Positions 1 to 4,540 of a DNA stretch of 5,645 nucleotides are shown here, piece after piece. The stretch covers positions 978 to 6,622 of the forward strand of contig DHNI01000162.1 of the NCBI GenBank assembly GCA_002409455.1, read 5' to 3'. This DNA comes from Firmicutes bacterium UBA5420 (GTDB lineage: Bacteria > Bacillota > Limnochordia > Darwinibacteriales > Darwinibacteriaceae). The position numbers and the translations under genes are program-made. Positions within the stretch are counted from its first letter, which is position 1, and the number at the start of each line of letters is the position of its first letter. The notes below the pieces were generated by a model, which searched no databases, had not been told where the DNA came from, and saw nothing but the letters and a program-made list of their open reading frames with translations.

Positions 1-101
1 TAGCCTTTGATCATCGCTTTATCGATGGAGGTAACGCTGGTCGGTTCATGCAACGCCTCAGAGCCTATCTGCAGGAGCCACTCCTGCTTCTGCTCAGCTA
101 A
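1..101 (+). CDS. C-terminal end of 2-oxoacid dehydrogenase E2 (lipoyl acyltransferase), truncated by the window edge
   Basis: Reading from base 3, the last 32 codons give AFDHRFIDGGNAGRFMQRLR followed by AYLQEPLLLLLS and a TAA stop at 99-101. The DHRxxDG motif is the active-site signature of E2 acyltransferases of pyruvate, branched-chain and related 2-oxoacid dehydrogenase complexes. Its His (12-14) and Asp (24-26) take part in transferring the acyl group from lipoamide to CoA. The helix and Leu-rich tail after it are typical of the extreme C-terminus of these proteins. The gene begins outside the window, so lipoyl and E1/E3-binding domains cannot be seen, and the substrate (pyruvate, branched-chain acid, acetoin) cannot be decided. 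The stop lies 19 bases before the E3 start, the usual E1-E2-E3 operon order. Confidence 0.92.
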   Translation, partial: AFDHRFIDGGNAGRFMQRLRAYLQEPLLLLLS

Positions 102-107
102 CAACGT

Positions 108-115
108 GGGGGGGA
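108..115 (+). promoter_or_regulatory. G-rich ribosome binding site deciding the lpd start
   Basis: A run of seven G followed by A ends 5 bases before ATG 121. It supports ATG 121 over the upstream in-frame ATG at 7, which would overlap the E2 coding sequence and add residues with no similarity to the family. Confidence 0.7.
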
Positions 116-120
116 TTTTT

Positions 121-1503
121 ATGTCGGACTACACCATTGCGATTTTAGGTGGTGGTCCTGGAGGTTATGTGGCGGCCATTAAGGCCGCCCAGCTCGGGGC
201 CAAGACTGTATTAATAGAACGAGGAGAAGTGGGAGGAGTCTGCCTCAATGAAGGATGCATTCCCACGAAAACACTTCTAAAGAGCGCTAAAGTCTACCAA
301 GATATCTTGAATTCAGAAGCCTATGGTATCAAGATCGGTACGCAAGGGGAGATCTCCCTTGATTGGGGCGCCATGCTGAGGCGGAAAGATCGGGTGGTGG
401 GTCAGCTCACCTCGGGCGTGAGGCATCTTCTGCAGAGAAATGGTGTGGAAGTGGTGAACGGCTACGGAAAGGTGCAGGATCCGCGTACAATCATGGTGGA
501 TGATCGGATCATTTCTGCAGACAACCTGATTATTGCCACTGGATCAAGGCCAAATATTCCGCCCATCCTAGGACTAGAAGCGTCTCTGCAAGAAGGCTTT
601 GCGGTCACAAGTACAGGAGCTTTGAACTTTCAAACGATTCCTGACGAGGTTGTCGTTGTGGGCGGTGGGGTTGTGGGCATCGAATTTGCAGCCTTGTTTA
701 ATGCCCTAGGCCGCAAAGTCACTGTTCTGGAGAAATTCAAGGTCTTAGCAAGTCTTGATGGGGATCTGCAGAAGTATATGCTGCGTACCCTTCGCAAAAA
801 AGGTGTCGAGATCTATGAAGGTGCGTATATTGAGCGTTTTGAGGGGGCAAAAGTAATCGCCCAGGTGGCAGGCGAGGCCAAGAGTTTTCAAGGTGACAAG
901 ATCATTGTCAGCCTAGGCCGCAAAGCCAATGTGGAGGCCTTCCAAGGATTAGAATTGGCCATGGAGGGCGCCGGCATCCGCACGAATGAACGCCTAGAGA
1001 CGAACGTTCCTGGCGTTTATGCTATCGGTGATGTGAATGGCAAACAGATGCTGGCCCATGTAGCATCGGCAGAGGGAATTGTTGCGGTGGAGAATATCTT
1101 GGGAGGCAATGCCACAATTGACTACGATAAGGTGCCCGCGGGTATCTATTCCTTTCCCGAAGTGGCCGTTGTGGGCCTCACTGAAGAGGAAGCGAAGAAG
1201 CGCGGACATAAGCTGAAAATCGGAACCTTCCCCTTAAGTGCCAATGGTAAAGCTCTATCTGAAGGGGAAGCAGATGGATTTGTCAAAATCGTAGCAGATG
1301 AACAGTATGGCGAAGTGCTAGGCGTTCATATTATTGCCGCCCAGGCCACCGACCTCATCTCTGAGGCTGTGGCCACCCTCAAGCTCGAGGGCACAGTACA
1401 TGACCTCGCCCAAGCAATTCATCCCCATCCCACCTCTTCGGAAATCATCATGGAGGCAGCCCAGGCAACCATTGATCAGGCCATTCACTTCTTTAAGAAA
1501 TAG
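121..1503 (+). CDS. lpdA: Dihydrolipoamide dehydrogenase (E3 of a 2-oxoacid dehydrogenase complex)
   Basis: This 460-residue cytoplasmic flavoenzyme reoxidises dihydrolipoamide on E2 with NAD+. The protein starts MSDYTIAILGGGPGGYVAA, the Rossmann fold that binds FAD (GGGPGG at about 9-15). The redox-active disulfide lies in GGVCLNEGCIPTK (C41 and C46). The NAD-binding Rossmann motif is VVVVGGGVVGIEFA (177-190), and the second FAD contact is VYAIGDV (299-305). The C-terminal interface domain ends with HPHPTSSE, whose H436 and E441 form the catalytic His-Glu pair reaching into the partner subunit. All key residues are present and the length is normal for the family. The CPxxC-type disulfides of mercuric or thioredoxin reductases are absent, and the adjoining E2 gene makes E3 the best reading. 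The gene probably shares a transcript with E2 and ends 2 bases before a hairpin terminator. Confidence 0.97.
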   Translation: MSDYTIAILGGGPGGYVAAIKAAQLGAKTVLIERGEVGGVCLNEGCIPTKTLLKSAKVYQDILNSEAYGIKIGTQGEISLDWGAMLRRKDRVVGQLTSGVRHLLQRNGVEVVNGYGKVQDPRTIMVDDRIISADNLIIATGSRPNIPPILGLEASLQEGFAVTSTGALNFQTIPDEVVVVGGGVVGIEFAALFNALGRKVTVLEKFKVLASLDGDLQKYMLRTLRKKGVEIYEGAYIERFEGAKVIAQVAGEAKSFQGDKIIVSLGRKANVEAFQGLELAMEGAGIRTNERLETNVPGVYAIGDVNGKQMLAHVASAEGIVAVENILGGNATIDYDKVPAGIYSFPEVAVVGLTEEEAKKRGHKLKIGTFPLSANGKALSEGEADGFVKIVADEQYGEVLGVHIIAAQATDLISEAVATLKLEGTVHDLAQAIHPHPTSSEIIMEAAQATIDQAIHFFKK

Positions 1504-1504
1504 G

Positions 1505-1549
1505 AAAAGCGGGCCAGGGATACCAAGCGGTAAACCCTAGCCCGTTCTT
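1505..1549. terminator. Bidirectional hairpin terminator between convergent lpd and higA
   Basis: The arms 1510-1519 (CGGGCCAGGG) and 1535-1544 (CCCTAGCCCG) pair over 10 positions with one C/A mismatch, around a 15-base loop. On the + strand the stem is followed by TTCTTGCTT. On the - strand it is followed by TTTTCC (complement of 1503-1508), which is the better U-tract. The stem sits directly after the lpd stop and 17 bases beyond the higA stop, so it can serve both genes. Confidence 0.75.
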
Positions 1550-1560
1550 GCTTGCATGGT

Positions 1561-1830
1561 CTAGTGAAACTCAATGTGGACTTCCTTGCCTAAGGCGTGT
1601 GCTATCTTACTCAAGAATTCAACGCTCGGGTTGTAATCTCCGCTTTCTAATCGAGAGATTGCCGATTGCTTCGTTCCTATTCGGTCAGCCAACTCCTTTT
1701 GACTCAAACCTTGTTCAAGTCGGAGCTTGATGATTTTTCGCTTGATCTCGTGAGCAACTGCCAAGTTATCGTATTCCTTTTTGACTTCTGGATTACTAAA
1801 TAATAGTCTCTTTGCCTGTTTGTGATTCAT
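1561..1830 (-). CDS. HigA-type antitoxin / XRE-family helix-turn-helix repressor
   Basis: An 89-residue cytoplasmic DNA-binding protein. Residues about 27-80 form an XRE/Cro-C1 fold. The helix-turn-helix runs through LSQKELADRIGTKQSAISRL (42-61), followed by ESGDYNPSVEFLSKIAHALG. The start NHKQAKRLLFSNPEVKKEYD is the leader typical of antitoxins paired with HigB/RelE-like (Gp49-family) toxins, where the N-terminal part contacts the toxin. Start ATG 1830-1828 has GAGGGG (complement of 1840-1845) 9 bases upstream. The gene lies immediately downstream of the toxin remnant, in the toxin-then-antitoxin order of higBA loci. It looks complete, while its partner is broken, so it may act only as a repressor of its own promoter or as an orphan antitoxin. 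The family assignment is firm; the continuing function is inference. Confidence 0.92.
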   Translation of the reverse strand: MNHKQAKRLLFSNPEVKKEYDNLAVAHEIKRKIIKLRLEQGLSQKELADRIGTKQSAISRLESGDYNPSVEFLSKIAHALGKEVHIEFH

Positions 1831-1843
1831 AACAACTTACCCC

Positions 1844-2009
1844 TCAAGTAGCGTTTTTTCTAGTGCATGCAAGTTCGAGATCCCTAGTAGGGATTTTCTT
1901 GGTCTTCTTTTGAATTCCGTGTAGGAGAATGTTCTTTTTCGGAAAGCGAGTTTAGAAATTCCAAAACAGGGTATCGTCCGCTTTGACTGTAGTATTCCAC
2001 GAGGTACAA
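1844..2009 (-). pseudogene. Degenerate HigB/RelE-type toxin with an internal, frame-breaking deletion
   Basis: Two pieces of one toxin family sit in different frames. From TTG 2009-2007, with GGAG 8 bases upstream, about 25 codons read YLVEYYSQSGRYPVLEFL and then NSLSEK, the standard N-terminus of Gp49/HigB-like mRNA interferases. From about 1933 a second frame reads NILLHGIQKKTKKIPTRDLE and then LA up to TGA 1846-1844, the standard C-terminus, where a strand is followed by the KKT.K.P segment and the last helix. The centre of the protein (roughly 45-55 residues by family length, including the conserved LYELR-like strand) is missing. The join near 1930-1940 also shifts the frame. The N-terminal frame hits a TAG soon after the join, so no functional toxin can be made. 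The antitoxin gene follows 13 bases after the stop. A 67-codon open frame across 1837-2040 has no toxin similarity and is a by-product of the third frame. Confidence 0.82.
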
Positions 2010-2035
2010 TAATCTCACTCCGTCTGGCCAAATGT

Positions 2036-2063
2036 ATCATATCACATATATGTTATATGTCAA
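2036..2063 (-). promoter_or_regulatory. Sigma-A promoter of the higBA unit with embedded palindromic operator
   Basis: Reading leftward, TTGACA (2063-2058) and TATGAT (2041-2036) are separated by 16 bases, close to consensus. Between and over them lies an inverted repeat at 2038-2059, CATATCACATA / TATGTTATATG. It has 11-base arms with one mismatch and a perfect 10-base core ACATATATGT. A palindrome filling the spacer is the usual arrangement for autorepression by a HigA-like dimer. The expected transcription start is near 2029, about 20 bases before the toxin TTG. The promoter appears intact although the toxin is broken. Confidence 0.78.
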
Positions 2064-2150
2064 GCGAAATTCATGGCATCTATAAGCACCTACAAGGCTG
2101 AGCAAACGAATCGTTGAAAAAGCCACATAGTATGATAGGGGCATAACAAT

Positions 2151-2190
2151 AAGCAAGGAGATCGACTTGGCGGGCCAGATCTCCTTGCTG
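2151..2190 (-). terminator. Terminator downstream of lplA
   Basis: The perfect 12-base arms AGCAAGGAGATC (2152-2163) and GATCTCCTTGCT (2178-2189) flank a 14-base loop that contains a small TGG/CCA pairing. Reading leftward, the stem is followed by TATTGTTATG, a modest U-rich stretch. It lies about 50 bases past the lplA stop. The interval 2064-2150 between it and the higBA promoter shows no gene, and I recognise nothing else in it. Confidence 0.72.
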
Positions 2191-2240
2191 TTAGCTCTTC
2201 TGGTTTACAATTTCACTGTCGGAATTTGCGGATAGCCTTG

Positions 2241-3227
2241 CTAAGAAAACAGACACTGCAGAAACTCATCTTTTGTTATACCGATGAAATACTCCCCAAA
2301 CTCCACTTTCTCCAAGACCTCGGCAATCACATTTTCGCGATAGTCTTTTCCATTAAGTACATGAGCGAAATGGGTGACGTTACTTTTTCCGAAAAAGTCG
2401 CCAAAAATGTTCATGTCTTGAATGACGCCATCGACCACGTTGAACTTTAGTTCTAATTTGCCACCGGCAAAGCGTGCTTCCTTTTCGATCTCCGATTGAG
2501 GTGAAGCCCCATAGTTCCAATCCCACTGGCTGTAGCGCCTATCTTTGAGATCCTTGATTACAGACCAGTCATGCTCAGTCAGGACATACTCGTGGACTGC
2601 ATCACCTGGAATGAGGTAGCGCCAGAGCGCGTTTTTGAACTCCTCAATTGTAATTGGATTGGCGAGATGGGGGAAGATATTTGTCACCCGACTGCGCACC
2701 GACTTAACTCCCTTGGACTGTATCTTGTCGGCTTTTACATTCAAAGCTTCCTGCACGACCGATAAGTCTGAGTTAAACAGAATTGTACCATGGTGGAGCA
2801 GTCGGTTTTTTGACCAATATTGGGCATTACCCGAAAACTTTTTCCCATCAATTGTGATGTCGTTGCGTCCTGAAAACTCAGCTTTTACTCCTAGGCTCGC
2901 CAGGGCCTGAATGACCGGTTTCGTAAAGTACTCAAAATTGCTAACGACACTTTTTTGGGCATCGACAATAAAGGTAAAATTGAGGTTGCCGAGATCGTGG
3001 TATACGGCGCCTCCTCCTGATAAGCGGCGCACCACATGAATGCCCTTTTCTTTGATGAAGGGAGCGTTGACTTCGGCCACTGTGTTTTGATTGCGGCCTA
3101 CAATAACTGCGGGCTCATTTTGCCATAAAATCGCATAGTCTTGGCTTGGATCTAGGTAATTGAGGGCGTATTCCTCTACAGCCAGGTTGATGCGGGGGTC
3201 AGTATTTTCATTAATGACTTTAATCAT
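2241..3227 (-). CDS. lplA: Lipoate-protein ligase (LplA/LplJ type)
   Basis: A 328-residue cytoplasmic enzyme that activates free lipoate with ATP to lipoyl-AMP and transfers it to the lipoyl-domain lysine of E2 and related proteins. The N-terminal catalytic domain (about 1-240) carries RRLSGGGAVYHDLGNLNF (67-84), the lipoate/adenylate-binding loop, and GRNDITIDGKKFSGNAQ (120-136). In the latter, K130 aligns with the lysine that contacts lipoyl-AMP in E. coli LplA. HGTILF follows at 146-151. Residues about 245-328 match the small C-terminal accessory domain, so this is a single-chain ligase rather than a split LplA/LplB pair. Length is close to the known ligases. Start ATG 3227-3225 is chosen because GAGGTG lies 5 bases upstream. 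The gene has its own promoter and terminator. Its neighbours E2 and lpd encode the lipoate-dependent complex that LplA would serve, which suggests the cell scavenges lipoate for it. Confidence 0.97.
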   Translation of the reverse strand: MIKVINENTDPRINLAVEEYALNYLDPSQDYAILWQNEPAVIVGRNQNTVAEVNAPFIKEKGIHVVRRLSGGGAVYHDLGNLNFTFIVDAQKSVVSNFEYFTKPVIQALASLGVKAEFSGRNDITIDGKKFSGNAQYWSKNRLLHHGTILFNSDLSVVQEALNVKADKIQSKGVKSVRSRVTNIFPHLANPITIEEFKNALWRYLIPGDAVHEYVLTEHDWSVIKDLKDRRYSQWDWNYGASPQSEIEKEARFAGGKLELKFNVVDGVIQDMNIFGDFFGKSNVTHFAHVLNGKDYRENVIAEVLEKVEFGEYFIGITKDEFLQCLFS

Positions 3228-3232
3228 AAGAA

Positions 3233-3238
3233 CACCTC
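3233..3238 (-). promoter_or_regulatory. Ribosome binding site of lplA
   Basis: GAGGTG on the complementary strand, 5 bases before the ATG. It matches the anti-Shine-Dalgarno sequence well and fixes the lplA start. Confidence 0.8.
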
Positions 3239-3247
3239 GTTTTCGTT

Positions 3248-3262
3248 GATCCTAGTTGGATC
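3248..3262. repeat. Small inverted repeat over the lplA start site
   Basis: GATCC and GGATC form perfect 5-base arms around TAGTT. It overlaps the edge of the lplA -10 box and the predicted transcription start, where a bound repressor would block initiation. The short arms mean chance occurrence is possible. Confidence 0.4.
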
Positions 3263-3288
3263 TTATGTCAATTGGAGAAAGGTGTCAA
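3260..3288 (-). promoter_or_regulatory. Sigma-A promoter of lplA
   Basis: Reading leftward, TTGACA (3288-3283) and TAAGAT (3265-3260) are 17 bases apart: a perfect -35, a -10 with one mismatch and optimal spacing. The predicted start is near 3253, leaving a 5' leader of roughly 26 bases. The inverted repeat GATCC-TAGTT-GGATC (3248-3262) overlaps the -10 and start site and could be an operator. Confidence 0.75.
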
Positions 3289-3340
3289 TCGTTCTCCAGA
3301 TCATGACTGGAATATTGCTAAGTATGATCTGGGCCAATTG
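3269..3340. repeat. Nested inverted repeats upstream of lplA
   Basis: Three perfect pairings overlap: CAATTGG (3269-3275) with CCAATTG (3334-3340), TGGAGAA (3273-3279) with TTCTCCA (3292-3298), and CCAGATCAT (3296-3304) with ATGATCTGG (3324-3332). The 9-base pair lies just upstream of the lplA -35 box, where an activator or repressor could bind. As RNA the set could fold into a branched structure, but on the lplA strand most of it lies upstream of the predicted transcription start. DNA-level operators are therefore the simpler reading. Confidence 0.5.
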
Positions 3341-3368
3341 TGTGGGTGCGAAATTCGATGGCCATGTT

Positions 3369-3377
3369 TGCTATAAA
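3369..3377 (+). promoter_or_regulatory. Possible extended -10 promoter for the csrA operon
   Basis: TGC-TATAAA has the TGn extension and a near-consensus -10 hexamer. No convincing -35 lies 16-18 bases upstream. If used, it gives csrA a leader of about 270 bases containing all the hairpins listed below. A start nearer csrA, or a sigma factor of motility genes, cannot be excluded. Confidence 0.35.
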
Positions 3378-3394
3378 TATCACTCTGAATGGAG

Positions 3395-3413
3395 GAAAGT
3401 GTCAGAAAGTGTC
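3395..3413 (+). repeat. Tandem GAAAGTGTC repeat
   Basis: GAAAGTGTC occurs at 3395-3403 and again at 3405-3413, a 10-base period of about one helical turn. A weaker third copy (GAAATCTGTG) follows at 3414. Spacing in phase with the helix suggests protein binding sites just downstream of the possible -10. No function is known to me. Confidence 0.5.
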
Positions 3414-3470
3414 GAAATCTGTGTTAAGTAAAAGCACAAGACAGTTATTGATGAGGTGTTAAGACAACTA

Positions 3471-3509
3471 ACGCGAGTGCAATTTGGTGCAACAGAGACG
3501 AGCTCGCGT
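3471..3509 (+). other. Leader hairpin 1 upstream of csrA
   Basis: ACGCGAG (3471-3477) pairs perfectly with CTCGCGT (3503-3509). The 25-base loop contains two TGCA copies (3478-3481 and 3488-3491) that can pair with each other. No U-tract follows, so it is not a terminator. It is the first of three successive hairpins before csrA. Confidence 0.5.
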
Positions 3510-3521
3510 AAGATAGACTGT

Positions 3522-3542
3522 GGAAAGGGATTTTCTCTTTCC
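3522..3542 (+). other. Leader hairpin 2 upstream of csrA
   Basis: GGAAAGGGA (3522-3530) pairs with TCTCTTTCC (3534-3542) over nine positions, including one G-U, closing a TTT loop. It buries two GGA triplets in the stem. It lies 3 bases before the next compound stem. Confidence 0.5.
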
Positions 3543-3545
3543 GTC

Positions 3546-3613
3546 AGGACGACGTGTTATCCAGGCTCGACTGCAGGATGCAGTGTGGCCTGGAGATTCG
3601 TCGTCTTTTTGTT
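3546..3613 (+). promoter_or_regulatory. Compound hairpin with AGGAU loop and U-tract before csrA: attenuator or sRNA terminator, possible CsrA target
   Basis: Three stacked helices are visible: AGGACGACG (3546-3554) with CGTCGTCTT (3599-3607, one G-U), CCAGG (3561-3565) with CCTGG (3589-3593), and CTGCA (3571-3575) with TGCAG (3579-3583) closing a GGA loop. Two nearly symmetric internal loops separate them. TTTTTGTTT follows the outer helix from 3606, so the whole has the form of an intrinsic terminator. Its apex presents AGGAU in a hairpin loop, the preferred CsrA-binding arrangement, and further GGA triplets lie at 3547 and 3592. It ends about 42 bases before the csrA start, so it may end a small RNA or act as an attenuator. 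Structure is seen; regulation by CsrA is inferred. Confidence 0.6.
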
Positions 3614-3642
3614 TACCTATTTTTGGTATCTAGATCAAGAAA

Positions 3643-3650
3643 AGAGGTGA
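3643..3650 (+). promoter_or_regulatory. Ribosome binding site deciding the TTG start of csrA
   Basis: AGAGGTGA is a near-perfect anti-Shine-Dalgarno match, 5 bases before TTG 3656. It includes the in-frame GTG at 3648, which therefore is unlikely to be the start itself. Confidence 0.85.
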
Positions 3651-3655
3651 ATCAG

Positions 3656-3847
3656 TTGTTGGTGTTGGGCAGGAAGCCTGGGGAATATGTCATGATCGGG
3701 GACGATATTATGGTAAAAGTAGTTCGCAGCAAGAAAGGCGATCTACGCCTGGCTATTCACGCACCCGAAAATGTCAAGATTACGCGCGGTGAGATTTATG
3801 CCGAGTCAGGTGTCTATACCAGAAGAGGGGGTGATGATCCAACTTGA
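3656..3847 (+). CDS. csrA: Carbon storage regulator CsrA (RNA-binding translational regulator)
   Basis: A 63-residue homodimeric RNA-binding protein that recognises GGA motifs in mRNA leaders and blocks or alters translation. In Gram-positive bacteria it often controls flagellin under the antagonist FliW. From TTG 3656 the protein reads MLVLGRKPGEYVMIGDDIMV and then KVV..KKGDLRLAIHAPENVKITRGEIY, collinear with the family over its whole beta-strand core. The RNA-contacting residues L4, R6 and R44 are present. Position 5, usually T, is G. The C-terminal tail after the helix (SGVYTRRGGDDPT) is short and polar. The upstream in-frame ATG at 3554 would extend the protein through the hairpin region with unrelated residues and is rejected. 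The TTG start may keep expression low. The gene heads a cluster with HD-GYP, cheW and a chemoreceptor; no fliW is visible in the window. Confidence 0.95.
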   Translation: MLVLGRKPGEYVMIGDDIMVKVVRSKKGDLRLAIHAPENVKITRGEIYAESGVYTRRGGDDPT

Positions 3848-3917
3848 ACAGTGATTGACGTAAAGACAAGAGAGGCGTATTGCGCCTGCAAAGTTTGACA
3901 ATAGCCAACGCTAGTAT

Positions 3918-3925
3918 GGGGGAGG
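3918..3925 (+). promoter_or_regulatory. Ribosome binding site of the HD-GYP gene, overlapping a GGA motif
   Basis: GGGGGAGG ends 9 bases before ATG 3935. The sequence GGAGGACA contains AGGA, so CsrA could compete with the ribosome here; that is only a possibility. The 87-base gap after csrA also holds a small hairpin (AGGCG 3873-3877 with CGCCT 3883-3887) without a U-tract. Confidence 0.6.
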
Positions 3926-3934
3926 ACAGAAACT

Positions 3935-4540
3935 ATGGAGTACTCGCAAAGAACAACCCATCTACGAAATAACGGTCTAGATGATACACTTGTTTTGGCT
4001 CTTCTAAACCTTACTGATGAGACTTTTGCACATTGTACGCGAGTTCACGACTTGGCCATGACCTTGGGAATACAAATGGGTTTGAGCACTCGGGAACTAG
4101 CGAAGTTGCGGCTTGGAGCACTGCTCCACGATATAGGCAAGCAGTTTATTCCGCCAGAGGTTCTGCATAAGCAGACACCTCTTACCCCCGAGGAATGGGA
4201 GCAAATGGAGATGCACTCCGTTCATGGATGGAAACTGGTATCATCCCTGGAGCTTGATGATGAAGTGGAGCGGATTATCTTAGAACATCATGTATGGGCC
4301 AACGGGCAAGGCGGATACCCTCAAAGCTCGTACGGCATCCCATGTATTCTCACGCAAATCACAACTGTGGCAGACGTGGTCGACGCAATGACGAGTGATC
4401 GCCCGTATCGACCGGCGTTGAGCTTTGCTACATGTATTGACCATTTGGAAGAATTTCAAGGAACAAGGTTTAACCGTGATATCGTTCGTGTATTCAAGAA
4501 GATATCTAGCAGAGGTGTTAATGGCACATGGCAATCCTAG
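3935..4540 (+). CDS. Stand-alone HD-GYP domain protein, probable cyclic-di-GMP phosphodiesterase
   Basis: A 201-residue predicted cytoplasmic protein with no membrane segment or visible sensor domain. It is almost entirely one HD-GYP domain, a metal-dependent phosphohydrolase that in characterised members cleaves cyclic di-GMP. Visible motifs in order are HCTRV (33-37), LLHDIGKQFIPPEVL (63-77) with the HD pair H65-D66 and K69, MHSVHG (93-98), EHHVWANGQGGYP (117-129) with H118/H119 and the GYP signature, and ADVVDAMTSDRPYRPA (146-161). All metal-ligand positions I can recognise are kept, so activity is expected. The segment between HH and GYP (VWANGQG) differs from the more usual ERWDGxG. ATG 3935 has a strong ribosome binding site. 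The gene follows csrA and overlaps cheW by 20 bases, which implies co-translation and a link between c-di-GMP level and motility. Confidence 0.95.
   Translation: MEYSQRTTHLRNNGLDDTLVLALLNLTDETFAHCTRVHDLAMTLGIQMGLSTRELAKLRLGALLHDIGKQFIPPEVLHKQTPLTPEEWEQMEMHSVHGWKLVSSLELDDEVERIILEHHVWANGQGGYPQSSYGIPCILTQITTVADVVDAMTSDRPYRPALSFATCIDHLEEFQGTRFNRDIVRVFKKISSRGVNGTWQS

Noticed and set aside
7..120. N-terminal extension of lpd from an upstream ATG
   Set aside because: The stretch encodes the E2 C-terminus in another frame, and the family N-terminus plus a ribosome binding site point to ATG 121.
1837..2040. 67-codon open frame on the - strand
   Set aside because: The encoded peptide has no family look; the toxin similarity lies in the two other frames of the same strand, so this frame is a by-product.
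2226..2910. Several open frames on the + strand of 64-91 codons
   Set aside because: They lie antisense to lplA, which is strongly supported, and none has a ribosome binding site or family motif.
3429..3455. Possible motility sigma (SigD-type) promoter TAAA-N15
   Set aside because: The downstream box (TTGATGAG) matches the GCCGATAT consensus too weakly to support.
3369..3613. Cyclic-di-GMP riboswitch upstream of csrA/HD-GYP
   Set aside because: I looked for the conserved blocks of class I and class II c-di-GMP riboswitches and did not find them.
3246..3650. Two small + strand open frames (about 61 and 64 codons) before csrA
   Set aside because: No good ribosome binding site, no recognisable motifs, and they run through promoter elements and RNA hairpins.
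3855..3883. Possible promoter TTGACG-N17-TATTGC between csrA and the HD-GYP gene
   Set aside because: The -10 is poor and the genes are close enough to be one operon. A second TTGACA at 3895 has no -10 at proper spacing.
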